Shown here one piece after another: positions 49,691-58,941 of a stretch of DNA of 64,000 nt; the first letter of the stretch is position 1, and each line of letters starts with the position of its first letter. The position numbers were made by a program, and so were the translations under genes. A model generated the notes under the pieces. That model was not told the origin of the DNA. It saw nothing but the letters and a program-made list of their open reading frames with translations, and did no database searches. Source of the stretch: JADGRA01 sp052143535 (GTDB lineage: Bacteria > Myxococcota > Myxococcia > Myxococcales > Myxococcaceae); the NCBI GenBank assembly GCA_052143535.1, contig JBKQSS010000005.1, forward strand, positions 1 through 64,000. The letters are read 5' to 3'.

Positions 49691-50134
49691 CTAGGGCATC
49701 GGAACGGGGCAAGTGGGAGCGCCGCCCTGTTGGGGGCAGCAGGCAACCACCTGCTTGCTGGCGTCCATGGTAACGGTGGTGTCCATATTCAGGTCGTGGC
49801 CACCGTCGGCGCCGTCGGTCCCCGTCCAGTACCCCCACACGTAGCCCGGGAGCGGAGAGGCATCCAAGGGCACCACGGTGCCGGGGAGGAACGCTGCCGT
49901 CGGAAGGTAGCCGGCATCCCCTTCTCGGCTGATGGAGCACCAGTTGAGGTAATTGGTGACGGTGAGGATGTACACCGCTTGCCCGCCGTCGGGGCCCGCA
50001 TCCGCGTTGGGACTAGAGTCATTGGGCCCGGAGTCCGAGGCGTTGTCCGTCGACGCGCCACAGCCACACACCACAGCCGCCAACACGAGGGCGAGAGCCC
50101 TCCATCCTGCTGCTCGAGCGCGAAGCTGTCTCAT
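49691..50134 (-). CDS. Hypothetical lipoprotein
   Basis: 147 residues from ATG 50134, with GAAGGAAGG upstream. Signal with charged start (RQLRARAAGW), hydrophobic ALALVLAAVVC and Cys after CG; then a Ser/Asn/Asp-rich tether (SDSGPNDSSPNADAGPDGG) typical of myxobacterial surface lipoproteins. The remainder has VYILTVTNYLNWCSI, GTVVPLDASPLPGYVWGYWTGTDG (fragment VWGYWTGTDG) and a late CC pair. No domain recognised. Confidence 0.65.
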   Translation of the reverse strand: MRQLRARAAGWRALALVLAAVVCGCGASTDNASDSGPNDSSPNADAGPDGGQAVYILTVTNYLNWCSISREGDAGYLPTAAFLPGTVVPLDASPLPGYVWGYWTGTDGADGGHDLNMDTTVTMDASKQVVACCPQQGGAPTCPVPMP

Positions 50135-50594
50135 TGAAATTCCTTCCTTCTGGCTAAGGAAATGGCCCATCTGCCGCATTTTTTCCATGCCGAGACGGAG
50201 TTGTGGACGCGGCGAGAGCGCGGCAACCGCTCCTGTCCACTGTCTAGAGATTTGTACAGTGTCATAAGCCTCGTCTTCGCTAAGCTTGGGCCCCATCGGG
50301 CATTCCCATCGGCCCTTCCTTGCGCGGTGAGCAGCGGGTTTCATCACCGGATGCTCGTTAAGGGAGAGAGCAACGTCAGAGCCATGCGCGCGAGACCTCG
50401 GGGGCAGGACTGGGGTGGAAGCCGCCCGGACCAAAGACGGAGACCTCATTTGCTGGACGCTGACAGGCTTGACCGGCGCGCTTTCGAAGGCTCTTGTCAC
50501 CAGCTACGCTTCCGTTTTTCTCGGGCCGCACCAGACAGAAGGGGTGCGCCCACGGTAATTCCTAAAGTTCCATTTCTCCCTGAGGAGGTTCGCC

Positions 50595-51077
50595 ATGAAG
50601 CGGTTGAATGGTCCTTTGAGTTTGGCCCTGGGGATGTTGGCGGCCTGCGCCACCGTCAGCGGGGCCCCACAGCCAGCGTCCTTCCGGGTGGCGCTAACAC
50701 CCGGCGCCGAGACGCCTCCCTGCCCCTCGGCTGGCGCCGGTACGGTAGGGGCCGCCCAACTCAGCATCCCTGCCGAAGGCACGTCCATCATGGCCAGCGT
50801 CACTTATGAGGGCCTCTCGGGTCCCGTCACCGCCGCCCACATCCACTTTGGCTCCGCCACCGCGCCGGGGCCCGTCGTCCTGTCGTTCGCCGACGCGCTC
50901 GGCACGCCCGGCTCGCATATTTTCGAAAAGACTTTCGTGGCCGCAGATTATATCGCCGCCCCGGGTGCACCGGCGGACTTCGCCGCCTTCGTCAAGGCGC
51001 TCGAGGCGGGAGGCGCAGCCTATGTGAACGTCCACACCGCCGCCTGCAAGGGTGGTGAAATCCGCGGCGAGATCTAA
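50595..51077 (+). CDS. CHRD-domain secreted/lipo-protein
   Basis: 160 residues from ATG 50595, with TGAGGAGG upstream. Signal ending LGMLAAC (possible lipobox). The rest is one CHRD domain: FRVALTPGAETPPCPSAGAGT, VTYEGLSGPVTAAHIHFGSA, GSHIFEKTFVAADY, and the terminal YVNVHTAACKGGEIRGEI. The AAHIH and YVNVHT...GEIRG text is the family signature. Function of bacterial CHRD proteins is not established. Confidence 0.85.
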   Translation: MKRLNGPLSLALGMLAACATVSGAPQPASFRVALTPGAETPPCPSAGAGTVGAAQLSIPAEGTSIMASVTYEGLSGPVTAAHIHFGSATAPGPVVLSFADALGTPGSHIFEKTFVAADYIAAPGAPADFAAFVKALEAGGAAYVNVHTAACKGGEIRGEI

Positions 51078-51192
51078 TGACGGAGGGACGACCGCCAAGG
51101 CATCGCTGGTCTGCTGAACGCGCTCGACAGCCTGAGGTACGTTGGACCCGGCTCGAAGCGCCGCGCATCCTCTCGGCGCGAGCCAACACGGC

Positions 51193-52002
51193 CTAAGGCC
51201 GGCGCCACCTACTTTTCGCTGCGATGAACGCCGAGCGGAGCGCGTCGATGTTCTCGGGCTCGAAGAGCGTCTGGTGACCGCCAGGAATTTCCAAAATCTG
51301 GATTTGGGGACAGCGACGGCGCCAGGCCTCATCGTCCGCGCTAGTCATCGGCGTCCGCAGCAACGCCGCCGGGGCGTCCAACGCGACCGGATCGCGGTCC
51401 AGGGAGGCAACCCACGGGGCGGTTGTCCGAAGTAGCAGCCGCAAACTCAATTCGAATTCAAACAGCGATTCGGGTTTTGCAGGAGCTGGTCCCGCGCTCG
51501 CGCCACTCAACCAACGCACCCACCCAGCCAGTCGCGACCCGGCAAGGCGCATCAGCGCGCGCCAGCATTTCGCGAGGATTTGGCGGAAGAACTCCCGGAA
51601 GCGGCGCTTGCGAACCAGGTAGAATGCGTCGTCCATTGCACGTCGAAGCCACCCCTCGCCAGCGGCCGACGAGCTCACCATGAAGGAATCGATCGCGCAC
51701 ATCCCAGCCACGTCGCGGCCCAACGCCTGCAACCGGAGCGCCAGCGCGTAGGAGAAATGCCCACCCAGGGAAACACCAACCAGGGCTATTGGACCGCTGG
51801 GCACGACGGCGAGGATCTGTTCCGTCAAGTACTGAATCAGTGAATCCGCCGTAAAATCCTCTGCGACATACCGCCTCCAGCCGGGATATTTGATGGCAAG
51901 GAATCGAGTCCCTTCCAACCGTCCATCCCCTAGCCAGGTGAGTTCAGTAGCCAAGCCTCCGGCGCCCGGCAGGTAGACAACCGGAGGGTCAGCGACGGTC
52001 AC
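51193..52002 (-). CDS. Alpha/beta-hydrolase thioesterase-like protein
   Basis: 269 residues. Alpha/beta-hydrolase fold: VVYLPGAGG near the start, nucleophile elbow GVSLGGHFSYALALRLQ (Ser in GVSLGG), GMCAIDSFM for the acid region and GGHQTLFEPENI for the catalytic His. The lid helices and AIKYPGW resemble the thioesterase domains that release products from peptide or polyketide synthases. Its start overlaps the flavoprotein stop by four bases (ATGA); third gene of a three-gene operon with ATP-grasp and flavoprotein genes. Confidence 0.8.
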   Translation of the reverse strand: MTVADPPVVYLPGAGGLATELTWLGDGRLEGTRFLAIKYPGWRRYVAEDFTADSLIQYLTEQILAVVPSGPIALVGVSLGGHFSYALALRLQALGRDVAGMCAIDSFMVSSSAAGEGWLRRAMDDAFYLVRKRRFREFFRQILAKCWRALMRLAGSRLAGWVRWLSGASAGPAPAKPESLFEFELSLRLLLRTTAPWVASLDRDPVALDAPAALLRTPMTSADDEAWRRRCPQIQILEIPGGHQTLFEPENIDALRSAFIAAKSRWRRP

Positions 52003-53201
52003 GCAGCCCGCATACCGTTCTTGGCGAGATGCATCGCCACCGTTTCCGCCGCGTATTCGGCGCCGACGACAAATCGGTACAGAGGCCCGAAACTCATCGC
52101 CGACGTCGGACCAATCATATGAAGTCCTGGGACCGAGGATTCAAATGCGCTGTTGAGGCGTGGCGCAGCCTCCAGACGCTGGATCCTCGCCCGTAGCCTG
52201 GGCTCCAGGAGACACATGCGCTCGACATCGACAACGAACCCGGTACCGGCGATCACATGATCCACCTCGATGCGTCGCTCAGAACCAGTTCTGTCCTGAC
52301 GCACTCGTAGTGCCACTCGACTGCCCTGTTCCGCGGCCGTCACGACGGACGTGCTGCAATGGATGGGGACAATGTTCTCCACCCGATCCCGCAGCCACCA
52401 AGCCCCCTCCGCCCCGAGGTGGCTCCTGACAAACTGGGTTCGCCAAAGCCCCGGCAGGCGATGCATGCCCCCGGGGAATTTCGTCAGCGCCCACGCCTTG
52501 GGTCCTGTCCCGAGCCCCGTGATCGGCGAGCGGATCCTGCGCCATAGGCTGCGTTCCTGCTTGACTTGGGTGTGCCAATGCACCGCCTCATCGCGCACCA
52601 GCAGCTGCGGTCGAGCGCCGGCCTCGTGCAAGAGCGCCACCGCCTCCAGCGCAGACTGGCCGCCGCCAACGACTGCCACGGCCTGCCCCCTGAAGGATTC
52701 AAATGAGGTCACGTTGGCCGTGTGAGTGCACAGACCCGAGGGCAGAGTCCCAAGGGCGCTGGGCATATCGGCGAAGCCACTCAAGCCCGTCGCCAGCACG
52801 ACGTTGGACGCGACGAGCTGCGCCTCATCGGCCAGCTTCAGCGCGAAACCGTCACCCTCCTGCCTCACACTGACAACATCGACCGGCTCGACCCAGGACA
52901 CATTGTTCTGCTGAAACCATTGTCCGTAGTCCGCAAAATTGCCGATGGAGCAAGGCTCGAAGGTTTCCAGTCCTCGGGGCCCATTGTAGTCAGCAAACGC
53001 GAAGCCCAGCTTTGGCGCGGAGAGATTCATGCCAAAGCAATAGGATTTCAGGAAACGCCGACTGCCGGCGGCGGCAATATTCCCCCAGAAGCGCATCGGT
53101 ATGCCGAATATCCGGTGCTCGATGTTGCGGCCTGCCAGATGAGCAGCAAGTGAGAGGCCGTAGGGTCCGGCCCCGATGATGGCGACTGGTATTCTCTTCA
53201 T
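51999..53201 (-). CDS. FAD-dependent monooxygenase-like flavoprotein
   Basis: 400 residues from ATG 53201, which overlaps the upstream stop by one base (TAATG). Two Rossmann sites: FAD in VAIIGAGPYGLSLAAHL and NADPH in VAVVGGGQSALEAVALLHE, with LATGLSGFADMP between and VIAGTGFVVDV near the end. This layout (GAGPYG, LATG, GGGQSA, GTGF) is that of class B-type N-hydroxylating or Baeyer-Villiger flavoproteins. It probably oxidises the product of the ATP-grasp enzyme. Substrate unknown. Confidence 0.85.
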   Translation of the reverse strand: MKRIPVAIIGAGPYGLSLAAHLAGRNIEHRIFGIPMRFWGNIAAAGSRRFLKSYCFGMNLSAPKLGFAFADYNGPRGLETFEPCSIGNFADYGQWFQQNNVSWVEPVDVVSVRQEGDGFALKLADEAQLVASNVVLATGLSGFADMPSALGTLPSGLCTHTANVTSFESFRGQAVAVVGGGQSALEAVALLHEAGARPQLLVRDEAVHWHTQVKQERSLWRRIRSPITGLGTGPKAWALTKFPGGMHRLPGLWRTQFVRSHLGAEGAWWLRDRVENIVPIHCSTSVVTAAEQGSRVALRVRQDRTGSERRIEVDHVIAGTGFVVDVERMCLLEPRLRARIQRLEAAPRLNSAFESSVPGLHMIGPTSAMSFGPLYRFVVGAEYAAETVAMHLAKNGMRAA

Positions 53202-54544
53202 TACCTCGACTCCCCCGCCCGGGTTGCAGCCCTGGACGCCCGGGGCGTGAAACGTAGAAACCGACGGAACCCCCGCAGACCAAGAAAAATCTCCGAAATG
53301 ACATGGACCCATCTTGGTAAAGGATCGTCATCGGAGGCGGCGACATCAACGCAGGTGGTGGAATGGCGCTTCATCCACGAGCGCCAATAAGCGAGCTCCT
53401 CTCGTGAGATGCGGTGGGTCAACCACTTGGCCAGCAGCAGCGCGCGCAGCGTGAACCCGTCGCACCAGACCGTCGCTGAACTTTCCGGCGGAGCCACTTG
53501 CGCAGCGGCCACCGCGGCTTTCAGCGCCTCACGCTCCCCCGCCGCATCCATCCAGGCGAGCAAGGGGAGGGACATACCCCTGCGTATATCCATGCCAATC
53601 TGGTTGAAGGTGCGCGGGTTGAAATCAATCACCGCCCAGACACCATTCGTGTAGAGGAACTCGACCTCGAAGATTCCGAAGTAGCCCAATTCCCTGCAGA
53701 GTCGCCGCACGGCATCGGACAATGCCGGGTTCGGCGGCAACGACTCGAAGCAGATGCCAACGCCGGCTGGCTGCGTGCGCTGCAAGACCTTCTTCGATTG
53801 TCGTGTGACGAATAGCTCACCAGTCCTGTCAATGAATCCGGAGACGGAGCAAACCCCTTCGCTCCGGACGGCGACAAATTGCTGCAGGACCGGAACGCGC
53901 GCATCAGGGAGCAGGGGGTCGGCCGGCAATCCGTCTTTCTCGCGCTCGATAAATCTCGGGTACTCTTGCATCAGCTCCTGGGGCGAGCCGACCCGCATCC
54001 CCTTGTCATTTCTCAGACGGTTCACGTGAGTGCGTGGCTTGATGAAAATCGGGTACGGCAAGGTTGGAGCGAGTGCCTCCAGCTCTCCTTGGCTACGCAC
54101 CTCCCACGTCGGAACACAATCGACACCTGCCGCCTTGGCTGCAGCAGCAAATTGATGCTTGTCGAGGATTCGTTGTATGGCCGACAGCGATGGCTGATAG
54201 GTGCGAAAAAGCCGTCCGAGCAATGCGGCATTGACCGTATAGAGCCATGCCGTCTCATCCGACGTTGGCAACAGAACCTGACCGGGGTCGGATGTACCAA
54301 TCGCGAGGAGTTTTGACAGAAACTGCTGATTCTCGCGCTCGGGCGGGGAACGAACCGTGCGGTTGGCGTAGCGCGACCATGCGGCGGCGGAAATGCGAGG
54401 CGACCATCCGGTGGTCAGACGAGGACCCGACAGCACGCAGACCCTGATGCCGTTGGCGCCAAGTTCGCGAACGGTAGCCAGCGTGCCTGCGTAGGCCGCG
54501 GAGGCCAGGAGAACCGCGCGTGGGCTCTCCGAACGGTCGGTCAT
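53201..54544 (-). CDS. ATP-grasp carboxylate ligase
   Basis: 447 residues from ATG 54544. Preceding helical domain with SVRELG-like ATVRELGANGIRVCVLSGP, then ATP-grasp: IFIKPRTH (nucleotide Lys), VLQQFVAVRSEGVCSVSGF, and the metal-binding end FEVEFLYTNGVW-AVIDFNPRTFNQIG (Glu, Asn, Arg present). Such enzymes join a carboxylate to an amine or similar nucleophile through an acyl phosphate. A C-terminal 100-residue extension (LLLAKWLTHRISREELAYW) has helices of unknown role. Head of the operon with a flavoprotein and thioesterase; base composition is more A/T-rich than the core genes, suggesting transfer. Confidence 0.85.
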   Translation of the reverse strand: MTDRSESPRAVLLASAAYAGTLATVRELGANGIRVCVLSGPRLTTGWSPRISAAAWSRYANRTVRSPPERENQQFLSKLLAIGTSDPGQVLLPTSDETAWLYTVNAALLGRLFRTYQPSLSAIQRILDKHQFAAAAKAAGVDCVPTWEVRSQGELEALAPTLPYPIFIKPRTHVNRLRNDKGMRVGSPQELMQEYPRFIEREKDGLPADPLLPDARVPVLQQFVAVRSEGVCSVSGFIDRTGELFVTRQSKKVLQRTQPAGVGICFESLPPNPALSDAVRRLCRELGYFGIFEVEFLYTNGVWAVIDFNPRTFNQIGMDIRRGMSLPLLAWMDAAGEREALKAAVAAAQVAPPESSATVWCDGFTLRALLLAKWLTHRISREELAYWRSWMKRHSTTCVDVAASDDDPLPRWVHVISEIFLGLRGFRRFLRFTPRASRAATRAGESR

Positions 54545-55184
54545 CTGCCCCAATTAGCCGAGATCATGATTTGACATCAAAGGAGGAACGTACCGTACTT
54601 CGCTCGGTGGCCGAGTGGGGTGCGCGTGGCACCAGGCAGGAAGGGGGCTGCGAGACTCGGGCCGGAGGCGCGTCGGGCTGCTCACCACCCGAAGGCTCAC
54701 CCAGTGTCGGCCGGGTCGTCAGCGACCGTTCCCGTGGGTACCAGAAAGGGCGCCGCCAGCATGGGCGGGGTGGCGTTAGCGGCGCCGCGCTAGCGCGTCT
54801 CCACCGTTAAGCGTCGGCCTTCTGCGCCGGGCTGCGGCGCATCCGAAATGTCCAATCCGACGATGCGCGCTGGCAGCGCCTGGACATCCCGGCGCTCACG
54901 TCCCATGGCAACTCCCCGACTCAGAAGACGTGACCACGCGTTGAGGGGCGAGCTGAGTAGAAACGAAGCGTTGAAAGGGTCCCGCGGGCGGCTGGACCTT
55001 CGGCAGGCTTCCACGGCCCTATGCCCGGCGGACGCATGAGCGCGAGTGGGCTGGGCACTTCTTGACCCGTCGCAATCTCTGCGCCGCGCACAGGGCGAAA
55101 CCCGGTAGGCACGCACGCTCTGCGCAGACGGCGCGGTGCGAAAGAAGTGCTACCTCGACAGCGGGTGGTATGCGCCTCGCATGA
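54545..55184. other. Gene-free stretch between two divergent operons
   Basis: No frame with a recognisable domain on either strand. For the ATP-grasp operon, TTGATG-17-CTAATT on the minus strand (about 54575-54547) could be a promoter, but it would leave almost no leader. The downstream part presumably holds the promoter of the respiratory operon. Confidence 0.4.
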
Positions 55185-55379
55185 CTCTCCGAAAGTAAAA
55201 CTCGCCGCTCGAGGTACGAGAACCTGCGCGGATGTCAGTCACACCCCCGACGTTACCCAATCTCCAGCGAGGCTGAATGCGCCCGCGCCCGTCTGCATCC
55301 GGTCGACGTAGCGCTGCGGGGCGCGCGTGGGTACCAGTGGCTACGGCGCGCATCACTCTGCTTCAGCCTGCTGCTAGTC

Positions 55380-56213
55380 GTGGGAGTCCCGCTCTGGCAC
55401 TTGCGCGCCGTCAGCGCGCAGAGTGTGGCGGGTAGCGGCGGTGCCTGGCCGCGCCTGGCCGCCGCACTCGCCTTTCCCACGGCCGCACCGCGCCTGGTAG
55501 GTGCGCCATCGGCGATTGACTTCTTGGGCCTGGAGCTGCTCGACCCCCTTCTCGCGCTCGGGGTGGCCGTCGCGCATGGGCTCCGCAGCTCGCTCGTCCT
55601 CGTCGCGCTCCCGGCTCTAGTACTCGTCGCGGTCCTCGGACGTTTCTTTTGTGGTTGGCTGTGTCCCTACATTCCGCTGTTGGCCGCGAGCAATGCGCTG
55701 CGCTGGCTACTCGGCCGACTCGGCCTGCGGCTTCCGAACCTCCGGCTTCCCCGCTACACCAACGTCGCGATGCTGCTCACCGTGGTAGGAGCCAGCGGAG
55801 CTCTCGGCGCTCAAGTCGCTCCGCTCCTCTATCCACCAGCGCTCATCGGTCGAGAGGCATTTCGAGCCATCTTCTTCGGAGGCTTTGGAGCAGGTGCCGC
55901 TGTCATTGGACTGGCGTTTGCCTTTGACACGTTCGTGTCGCGCGCCGGCTTCTGTCGTTCTCTGTGCCCGGGTGGGGCGCTCTTCGCATTGCTCGGCGCG
56001 GCTTCCCCCATTCGGGTGAGGCGCGCCGCGCCCCTGTGCACCGAATGCACCGTTTGCGACGTGGTGTGCAACCTCGGCCAGCGACCGATGGCCGACCGCC
56101 TGGACGCAGGATGCGAGCGTTGCGGCAAGTGCGTTTCCGCTTGCCCCACGGGTGCTCTGACGATGGGCCTCGGCGGCCCCACCGTCTCTTCTACTTCCGA
56201 GGCTACGAAATGA
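55380..56213 (+). CDS. NapH-like membrane iron-sulfur protein
   Basis: 277 residues from GTG 55380, but similarity to the family starts earlier: the same frame is open back to 55185 and encodes YQWLRRASLCFSLLLVVGVP, which would be the first membrane helix. No ATG, GTG or TTG lies in frame there; CTG 55293 or 55314 could serve. Four further membrane segments; CGWLCP, FCRSLCPGG and then CTECTVCDVVCNLG and CERCGKCVSACPTG, the last two being 4Fe-4S sets. NapH proteins pass quinol electrons to a periplasmic ferredoxin. The stop overlaps the next start (ATGA). Confidence 0.8.
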   Translation: MGVPLWHLRAVSAQSVAGSGGAWPRLAAALAFPTAAPRLVGAPSAIDFLGLELLDPLLALGVAVAHGLRSSLVLVALPALVLVAVLGRFFCGWLCPYIPLLAASNALRWLLGRLGLRLPNLRLPRYTNVAMLLTVVGASGALGAQVAPLLYPPALIGREAFRAIFFGGFGAGAAVIGLAFAFDTFVSRAGFCRSLCPGGALFALLGAASPIRVRRAAPLCTECTVCDVVCNLGQRPMADRLDAGCERCGKCVSACPTGALTMGLGGPTVSSTSEATK

Positions 56214-56785
56214 ACCGGCGAGGCCTTCTCTGGACGCTGATGGCAGCGCTCGCCGCAACGTTCCTGCCGAGACGCACTAGGGCCTCCCCTTCCGGCCTCC
56301 GGCCGCCCGGGGCGGTGCCAGCCGGCGATTTCGAACGGGCGTGCATCGGCTGCTTTCGCTGCGCGGAGGTCTGCCCCCCGAAGGCCATTCGCTTCTCCAG
56401 GCTCCTCTCACTCGAGGCAGTCCATCCCTTCGTCAATCCGCGAGAGAGCGCCTGCATTCTCTGCATGAAGTGCACGGAGGCGTGCCCCACCGAGGCGTTG
56501 ACGCGAATTGCTGCGGACAGAGACGTGGTGGCTCGAACCGTCCGCATGGGAACGCCCGTGCTAGAACGTCGCGACTGCCTCTCGTGGAACGGTCGCGGAG
56601 TTTGCCGGCTCTGCTACTACGTGTGCCCCTACGCCGGTACGGCAGTGCAGCTGGTCGGCCCGCGCCAGGCGCCACTTTTCCAGCCCGAGGCGTGCGTTGG
56701 CTGCGGACTGTGCGAGGAGGCGTGCCCTGAGGAGGCCCAGGCGATTCGCATTCGTCCTCGGGAGACGGCCCAGTGTCGCGGATGA
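56210..56785 (+). CDS. NapG-like periplasmic ferredoxin, 4Fe-4S
   Basis: 191 residues from ATG 56210. Twin-arginine-like signal (NRRGLLWTLMAALAATFL). At least four Cys clusters: CIGCFRCAEVCPP, CILCMKCTEACPT, CRLCYYVCPY and CVGCGLCEEACPE, i.e. the four 4Fe-4S binding sets of NapG/MauM ferredoxins. Works with NapH-type quinol dehydrogenase; here the acceptor should be the molybdoenzyme encoded next (ATGA overlap). Confidence 0.88.
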   Translation: MNRRGLLWTLMAALAATFLPRRTRASPSGLRPPGAVPAGDFERACIGCFRCAEVCPPKAIRFSRLLSLEAVHPFVNPRESACILCMKCTEACPTEALTRIAADRDVVARTVRMGTPVLERRDCLSWNGRGVCRLCYYVCPYAGTAVQLVGPRQAPLFQPEACVGCGLCEEACPEEAQAIRIRPRETAQCRG

Positions 56786-58941
56786 GTCAGCACCGCACCC
56801 CGGTTCATTTTCTCCAGCGCCTGGGGATGAGTCGTCGGCATCTCTTGAAGCTCGCGCCGCTTGCCGCGGCCGGGGGCGCGGTGCTCGGGGTGGGGCTGGT
56901 GGGCCGCGAGCGCCACGAACGAAAGCGCATTCAGGGCGTCTGTCGCTTTTGCCTCATCCATTGCGGCGTGACGGCAACGACCGACGGCCAACGCTTGGTG
57001 CGAGTTGAAGGGCACGTGGCGTCCAAAACCAAGGGGTTTCTCTGCGTGCACGGGCATGCGATGCCGGAGGTAGTGCATTCGGAGCGCCGGGTCCGCATGC
57101 CGCTCGCGCGTGAGGGCGACACTTTCCGCGAGGTCAGCTGGGACGAAGCGTTGGCGCGTATCGCCGAGCGCCTCGAGCGGGTCAAGGCCGAATATGGGCC
57201 CGAGTCTTTGGTTTTGCAGACGGGATGGCCACTGGTGCGGCACCCGCTCGTCGGGTTGCTCCACCGGTTCTGCCAAGCTTTTGGGACGCCCAACCTCGCA
57301 ACCGTCGGAAGCTTTTGCGAGACGGCTGGCCGGATGGGTAAGGCGCTTACCGTAGGCAGCAAGTACTCCCCCAACTTCCACCGGGTGCGGACGCTGGTGC
57401 TTTGGGGAGCGAACCCGACGGAAACGCTTCCCATTGCCGCCCACCTTGTTGCCGAAAAGGCCTCCACTGGGAAGCTGGTGGTCGTAGACCCGCTGCGCAC
57501 CGAGCTCGCCTCCATTGCCACTGAACACCTTTCCGTGCGACCCGGAACCGACGGTGCGTTGGCGCTGGCGATGATGCACGTGATTATCGGCGAGCACCTC
57601 TACGACTCAGCATTCGTCGAGAACGAGACGGTGGGCTTCGAGGAGCTCCGAGAGCTGACTGCTCGCTATCCGCCGGAAGCGGTCGCAGTGCTGACGACGG
57701 TTCCCCGCGAACAGATTGTCCGCGTAGCGCGGCTCATGGCTCAAGAGGGACCGACGTCCGTCTGGGAGGGGTTGGGCATCGAGCACCACGAGAACGGAGT
57801 GCAGACGGTGCGAGCCGTGGCAGTCCTCGAAGGACTCTGCCGGCGTTCCGGGCAACAGGAGGTGAACGACTTACTGACACCTCCGGGAGCCAACTTCTAC
57901 CAGGAGCCCCTTCCGGCGCTGCTCCGACCGACCACCGCGGAACCGGTGCCCCCCCCAGTTCGGGCGCGACCTCTCGGCTATGCGAGCTACCCGCTGTTCG
58001 AGATTTTCAACCGCGAGGCGCAGGGGAACCTCTTGGTCGACGCCGTGCTCAAGGATGACCCATACCCTGTGCGTGCGCTGTTGGTTGTGGCGGCAAACAG
58101 TATGGTGACAGCCCCGGGCTCGGAGCGCCTGCAGGCAGCCGCCGCTCGGCTTTCTCTCATGGTCACCGTCGACCCGTTCCTCACCCACACCGCGCGGCTG
58201 TCCGACTTCGTTCTTCCGGCCTGTACCTTCGCCGAAGCCCCCACTGTTGAGGCAAGCGACGACGAGGTTGCTCACGGCGGCATGGTCGCTCCGCAGCACC
58301 AGGCGTGGCCTGATTGGAAAATCGTCTTCGAGCTAGCACGCTCTCTGGGACTCGGCCGTTACTTTCCCTGGAGCTCCTTTCGGGAGGCAATGCAGGCCCC
58401 CCGCCGACCCTACCGAATCGACGAAGAGCACCAGCCCCGACCAGAGCCGCCCCCGCCCGGTGCTCCCTCCCCACGCTTTGGTACCGTCTCCGGGAAGCTG
58501 GAGTTGGCCTCGAGCCTTCTCCGCCGCCACGGATTCGATGCCGTTCCCACCTGGAAGCCGCCTGCCGAGCAGCCGGATGGCGCCTACCCCTTGGTACTGG
58601 TGACCGGCCCGCGGACAAGGGCTTTCATCAACTCTCAGTTCCATGAGGTGCCGAGCGTGCTCCGAAAGATGCCGGAGCCGGAGGTGCTCCTGCACCCTGA
58701 ACGTGCACGGGCCGCCGGTGTGGTGAGCGGCCAGCGGGTGGCAATTGTTTCGCCACACGGGCGGATTGAAATGCGGCTTCGCGTCACCGCCGACGTGCAT
58801 CCCGACACGGCGGTCGCGCCGGCAGGCTGGGAGACCGCCAACGTGAATGTCCTGCACCACCCGAAGCGTCTGGACCCCATTTCCGGCTTTCCCGCCTTCC
58901 GCTCGGGCGTCTGCCGAATCGAGCCACTGCGTCCGGCGTGA
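56782..58941 (+). CDS. Molybdopterin oxidoreductase, DMSO-reductase family, Tat-exported
   Basis: 719 residues from ATG 56782, overlapping the upstream stop. Tat signal SRRHLLKLAPLAAAGGAVLG; 4Fe-4S set CRFCLIHCGV with a later Cys in KGFLCVHGHA; SWDEALARIAERL; the Mo-ligand position is Cys in VGSFCETAGRMG; NPTETLP and GTDGALALAM for cofactor contacts; C-terminal molybdopterin-binding domain (VLVTGPRTRAFINSQFHEVP, FNPS-type PHGRIEMRLRVT). Cys ligation points to polysulfide/thiosulfate or formate/nitrate-type chemistry rather than DMSO (Ser). No Sec codon. No small cytochrome or chaperone gene adjacent. Confidence 0.88.
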   Translation: MSQHRTPVHFLQRLGMSRRHLLKLAPLAAAGGAVLGVGLVGRERHERKRIQGVCRFCLIHCGVTATTDGQRLVRVEGHVASKTKGFLCVHGHAMPEVVHSERRVRMPLAREGDTFREVSWDEALARIAERLERVKAEYGPESLVLQTGWPLVRHPLVGLLHRFCQAFGTPNLATVGSFCETAGRMGKALTVGSKYSPNFHRVRTLVLWGANPTETLPIAAHLVAEKASTGKLVVVDPLRTELASIATEHLSVRPGTDGALALAMMHVIIGEHLYDSAFVENETVGFEELRELTARYPPEAVAVLTTVPREQIVRVARLMAQEGPTSVWEGLGIEHHENGVQTVRAVAVLEGLCRRSGQQEVNDLLTPPGANFYQEPLPALLRPTTAEPVPPPVRARPLGYASYPLFEIFNREAQGNLLVDAVLKDDPYPVRALLVVAANSMVTAPGSERLQAAAARLSLMVTVDPFLTHTARLSDFVLPACTFAEAPTVEASDDEVAHGGMVAPQHQAWPDWKIVFELARSLGLGRYFPWSSFREAMQAPRRPYRIDEEHQPRPEPPPPGAPSPRFGTVSGKLELASSLLRRHGFDAVPTWKPPAEQPDGAYPLVLVTGPRTRAFINSQFHEVPSVLRKMPEPEVLLHPERARAAGVVSGQRVAIVSPHGRIEMRLRVTADVHPDTAVAPAGWETANVNVLHHPKRLDPISGFPAFRSGVCRIEPLRPA

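Noticed and set aside
54790..55116. Minus-strand frame of 108 codons in the gap before the respiratory operon
   Set aside because: Arg/Ala-rich shadow-like composition with no motif.
56782..58941. Considered whether the molybdoenzyme is a selenoprotein because of the nearby tRNA-Sec
   Set aside because: The frame has no internal TGA and the Mo-ligand position is a normal TGC Cys codon.
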